NCBI GenBank assembly: GCA_003158365.1
Contig: PMIW01000050.1
Span: 1 to 8,434 of the forward strand
Reading direction: 5' to 3'
Length of the DNA: 8,434 nucleotides
Source of the DNA: Ignavibacteriota bacterium
Lineage (GTDB): Bacteria > Bacteroidota > Ignavibacteria > Tepidaquicellales > Tepidaquicellaceae
A model generated the notes under the pieces. The model was not told the DNA's origin. It saw nothing but the letters and a program-made list of their open reading frames with translations, and ran no database searches. Positions 7,321 to 8,434 of the stretch are shown here, one piece after another. The position numbers and the translations under genes were made by a program. Numbering within the stretch: the stretch's first letter is position 1; every line of letters begins with the position of its first letter.

Positions 7321-8058
7321 TTACCTGTTATTCATTTGTGAAAATAACTGTTCGTTTTTTTCCCTGAGAGTTTTTGCATGGGCAATCGGTGCCTCTAAAA
7401 CATTCTTATGAAGAGCATCCATTGCTTCCTTAATAAATTCATCAACCGGCATGCCGCCGTGAGTCTGCGTTTTATCGGCCCGCCTGTCATGCCCTAATTC
7501 AGTATCAACTGAAGGAGGCGCGATTTCAAATACTTTTACAGGTGTACTGCCTAACTGCTGCCTGAGGGACAATGTGAACGAATGAATCGCAGCTTTGGTT
7601 GCGCAGTAAACCGGCATGAACGCAAGCGGAACGAACGCAAGCCCCGAAGAAATATTTATGATGGCAGAATTATGCCTGTTAATAAATTGTGCAGCAAATA
7701 AATTTGCCAAATGAATCGGCGCGACAAGATTGGTGTTTATTTCATCATATAATTTATCGAGATTTATTTTTTCTTTCAAATTAAAATCATATTGCACACC
7801 TGCATTGTTCATAAAAATATTTAAATCCGGATAGTTTTTTTCAGTCCAGTCTGCCAATTCAATTCTGTCTTTTTCCTTACTTACATCGCATATTTTCGTT
7901 ACCATACCGGGATATTTATCGGAGAGTTTTTTCAGTCTTTCTTCCCTTCTCCCGCATATGATCACTTTATTTCCCAGCCTGTAAAATTCTTCAGCGAATG
8001 CAAGTCCTATACCCGATGTACCGCCTGTTATTAATATTGTGTTGTCTTTTAAAATCAT
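7321..8058 (-). CDS. Short-chain dehydrogenase/reductase, DltE-like
   Basis: This 245-aa classical SDR oxidoreductase has the cofactor-binding TGGTSGIG at residues 11-18, the basic pair R37-R38 after strand beta-2 favouring NADP(H), CDV (57-59), NNAG at 84-87, catalytic Asn110 in the NTNL motif, Ser138, and YCATK with Tyr151 and Lys155, so all four catalytic residues are present. The segment FEIAPPSVDTELG after the active site, and the length, match the DltE-type subgroup (named after Bacillus subtilis DltE) rather than the fatty-acid reductases. The substrate is unknown; despite the name, no D-alanylation genes are nearby. The ATG at 8058 gives the standard short N-terminus before strand beta-1. 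It is transcribed alone toward the ankyrin gene, 172 bp downstream of rocD on the same strand, with a separate candidate promoter. Confidence 0.94.
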   Translation of the reverse strand: MILKDNTILITGGTSGIGLAFAEEFYRLGNKVIICGRREERLKKLSDKYPGMVTKICDVSKEKDRIELADWTEKNYPDLNIFMNNAGVQYDFNLKEKINLDKLYDEINTNLVAPIHLANLFAAQFINRHNSAIINISSGLAFVPLAFMPVYCATKAAIHSFTLSLRQQLGSTPVKVFEIAPPSVDTELGHDRRADKTQTHGGMPVDEFIKEAMDALHKNVLEAPIAHAKTLREKNEQLFSQMNNR

Positions 8059-8091
8059 GTGATGCCGGTTATTATTTTTTAACTAAAACAG

Positions 8092-8120
8092 ATTATATTA
8101 AGAAAATCGTTCCAACACAA
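8092..8120 (-). promoter_or_regulatory. Sigma70-type promoter of the SDR gene
   Basis: On the minus strand, TTGTGT (8120-8115) and a perfect TATAAT (8097-8092) are separated by exactly 17 bp. Transcription would start near 8085, leaving a leader of about 27 nt before the ATG at 8058. The -35 matches only in TTG. The -35 falls in the loop region of the inverted repeat at 8104-8137, so that repeat may be an operator. Confidence 0.45.
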
Positions 8121-8137
8121 GTGTATTGGAACGATTT
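8104..8137 (-). terminator. 12-bp perfect inverted repeat: rocD terminator and/or operator of the SDR gene
   Basis: AAATCGTTCCAA (8104-8115) is perfectly complementary to TTGGAACGATTT (8126-8137), with a 10-nt centre. Read on the minus strand, the hairpin is followed by TTTTCTT-like sequence, which suits a terminator for rocD, whose stop is about 94 nt upstream. It also overlaps the -35 of the putative SDR promoter, so binding of a dimeric regulator is a second possibility. The two roles are not exclusive. Confidence 0.5.
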
Positions 8138-8188
8138 ATTATTACAATTTAATAACAACGTCAAAATATGTTTAATATAATTATTTTT

Positions 8189-8233
8189 ATACCTCTTCAG
8201 ACTCTATAGACTCTGAAGACTTTGCGAACTTTA
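8189..8233. repeat. Imperfect 9-bp tandem repeats abutting the rocD stop codon
   Basis: Successive 9-mers on the plus strand are CAGACTCTA (8198), TAGACTCTG (8207), AAGACTTTG (8216) and CGAACTTTA (8225), with a more degenerate unit ATACCTCTT at 8189. The core is roughly AGACTCT. The last unit contains the complement of the rocD TAA stop (8231-8233). The first two units also create the inverted repeat CTTCAGA/TCTGAAG. The unit length of three codons means copy changes would not shift a reading frame. Confidence 0.6.
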
Positions 8234-8434
8234 TACACTCAGCACTTTTTTCACTTTTTCGACCGCCCAGTCTATTTCTTCTTTTGTAATAACGAGCGGC
8301 GGTGCAAACCGAATTACGTTTTCGTGAGATTCCTTGCAAAGCCCTCCAAGCTACATCAGGCCTTCGCAGTATTTTCTAGCTCCGCCTGCTTCGGGCTTTA
8401 ATTACACGCCGATGAATAATCCTTTTCCGCGGAT
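8231..8434 (-). pseudogene. rocD: Ornithine aminotransferase, C-terminal fragment with two in-frame stops
   Basis: This is the C-terminal ~67 codons of ornithine-oxo-acid transaminase, the PLP enzyme that converts ornithine and 2-oxoglutarate to glutamate semialdehyde and glutamate. The rest lies beyond the window. The minus-strand reading is IRGKGLFIGV, stop, LKPEAGGARKYCEGLM, stop, LGGLCKESHENVIRFAPPLV, then ITKEEIDWAVEKVKKVLSV and TAA at 8233-8231. The HENVIRFAPPLVI block and the (L)CKE(T/S)H motif are diagnostic of RocD rather than ArgD. The two stops (TAA at 8404-8402, TAG at 8353-8351) occupy positions where the family has Glu (GVEL; the Glu before the LG/EG pair), each one G-to-T change from GAA/GAG. 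A glycine at codon 8344-8342 replaces the usual Val/Leu. The last ~32 codons are clean. Either the sequence at this end is unreliable or the gene is decaying. I call it a pseudogene for lack of an open frame, with sequence error more likely. Confidence 0.85.

Noticed and set aside
7998..8180. 60-codon plus-strand open frame over the SDR 5' end and the intergenic hairpin
   Set aside because: It runs antisense through the start of a clear SDR gene and through the inverted repeat, and has no homology-like motif.
8351..8404. Stop-codon reassignment (TAA and TAG read as Glu)
   Set aside because: TAA ends the T9SS, TonB receptor, NTPase, tspO and ankyrin genes at their expected C-termini, and no internal TAA/TAG occurs in those genes. 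Only the window edges are affected.

Overview
The window looks like chromosomal DNA from an AT-rich bacterium of the Bacteroidota/Chlorobiota/Ignavibacteriota group. The evidence is a secreted protein ending in a type IX secretion (Por) sorting domain with the NYPNPFNP motif common in Ignavibacteria-like genomes, a TonB-dependent outer-membrane receptor, a FFSC-type lipoprotein, and start sites that mostly lack Shine-Dalgarno sequences. The exact taxon is an inference. There are no rRNA, tRNA, CRISPR or transposase genes.

Layout. (1) 1-2199, plus strand: the C-terminal part of a large T9SS-secreted beta-rich surface protein. It is followed by three successive palindromic structures: a stop-codon hairpin, a nested inverted repeat and an intrinsic terminator. 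(2) 2439-6503, plus strand: a TonB-dependent receptor, a 351-aa membrane protein that looks like a transporter, a THEP1-family P-loop NTPase overlapping it by 4 bp, and a TspO/MBR protein 4 bp further on. A terminator-like hairpin closes the set. (3) 6646-7236, plus strand: an ankyrin-repeat lipoprotein with its own strong ribosome binding site and its own terminator. (4) 7321-8058, minus strand: a DltE-like short-chain dehydrogenase, with a good sigma70-type promoter inside or beside a 12-bp inverted repeat. (5) 8231-8434, minus strand: the C-terminus of ornithine aminotransferase (RocD), running off the window and interrupted by two in-frame stops.

The most interesting block is 2439-6503. 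A receptor that imports a scarce nutrient across the outer membrane sits before a translationally coupled pair, a polytopic membrane protein and a small NTPase, and then a TspO protein, whose family binds tetrapyrroles. The N-terminal half of the membrane protein resembles ECF-type substrate-binding (S) components in general character. Its C-terminal half has a weak T-component-like look. I infer an uncharacterised uptake and processing system, possibly for a corrinoid or porphyrin-like compound. The substrate assignment is speculative.

Both edges of the window show in-frame stop codons in otherwise well-conserved coding sequence (7-9, 8351-8353 and 8402-8404). The same TAA/TAG codons serve as normal stops elsewhere, so recoding is unlikely. 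Low-quality sequence at contig ends is the simplest explanation, and gene decay is the alternative.
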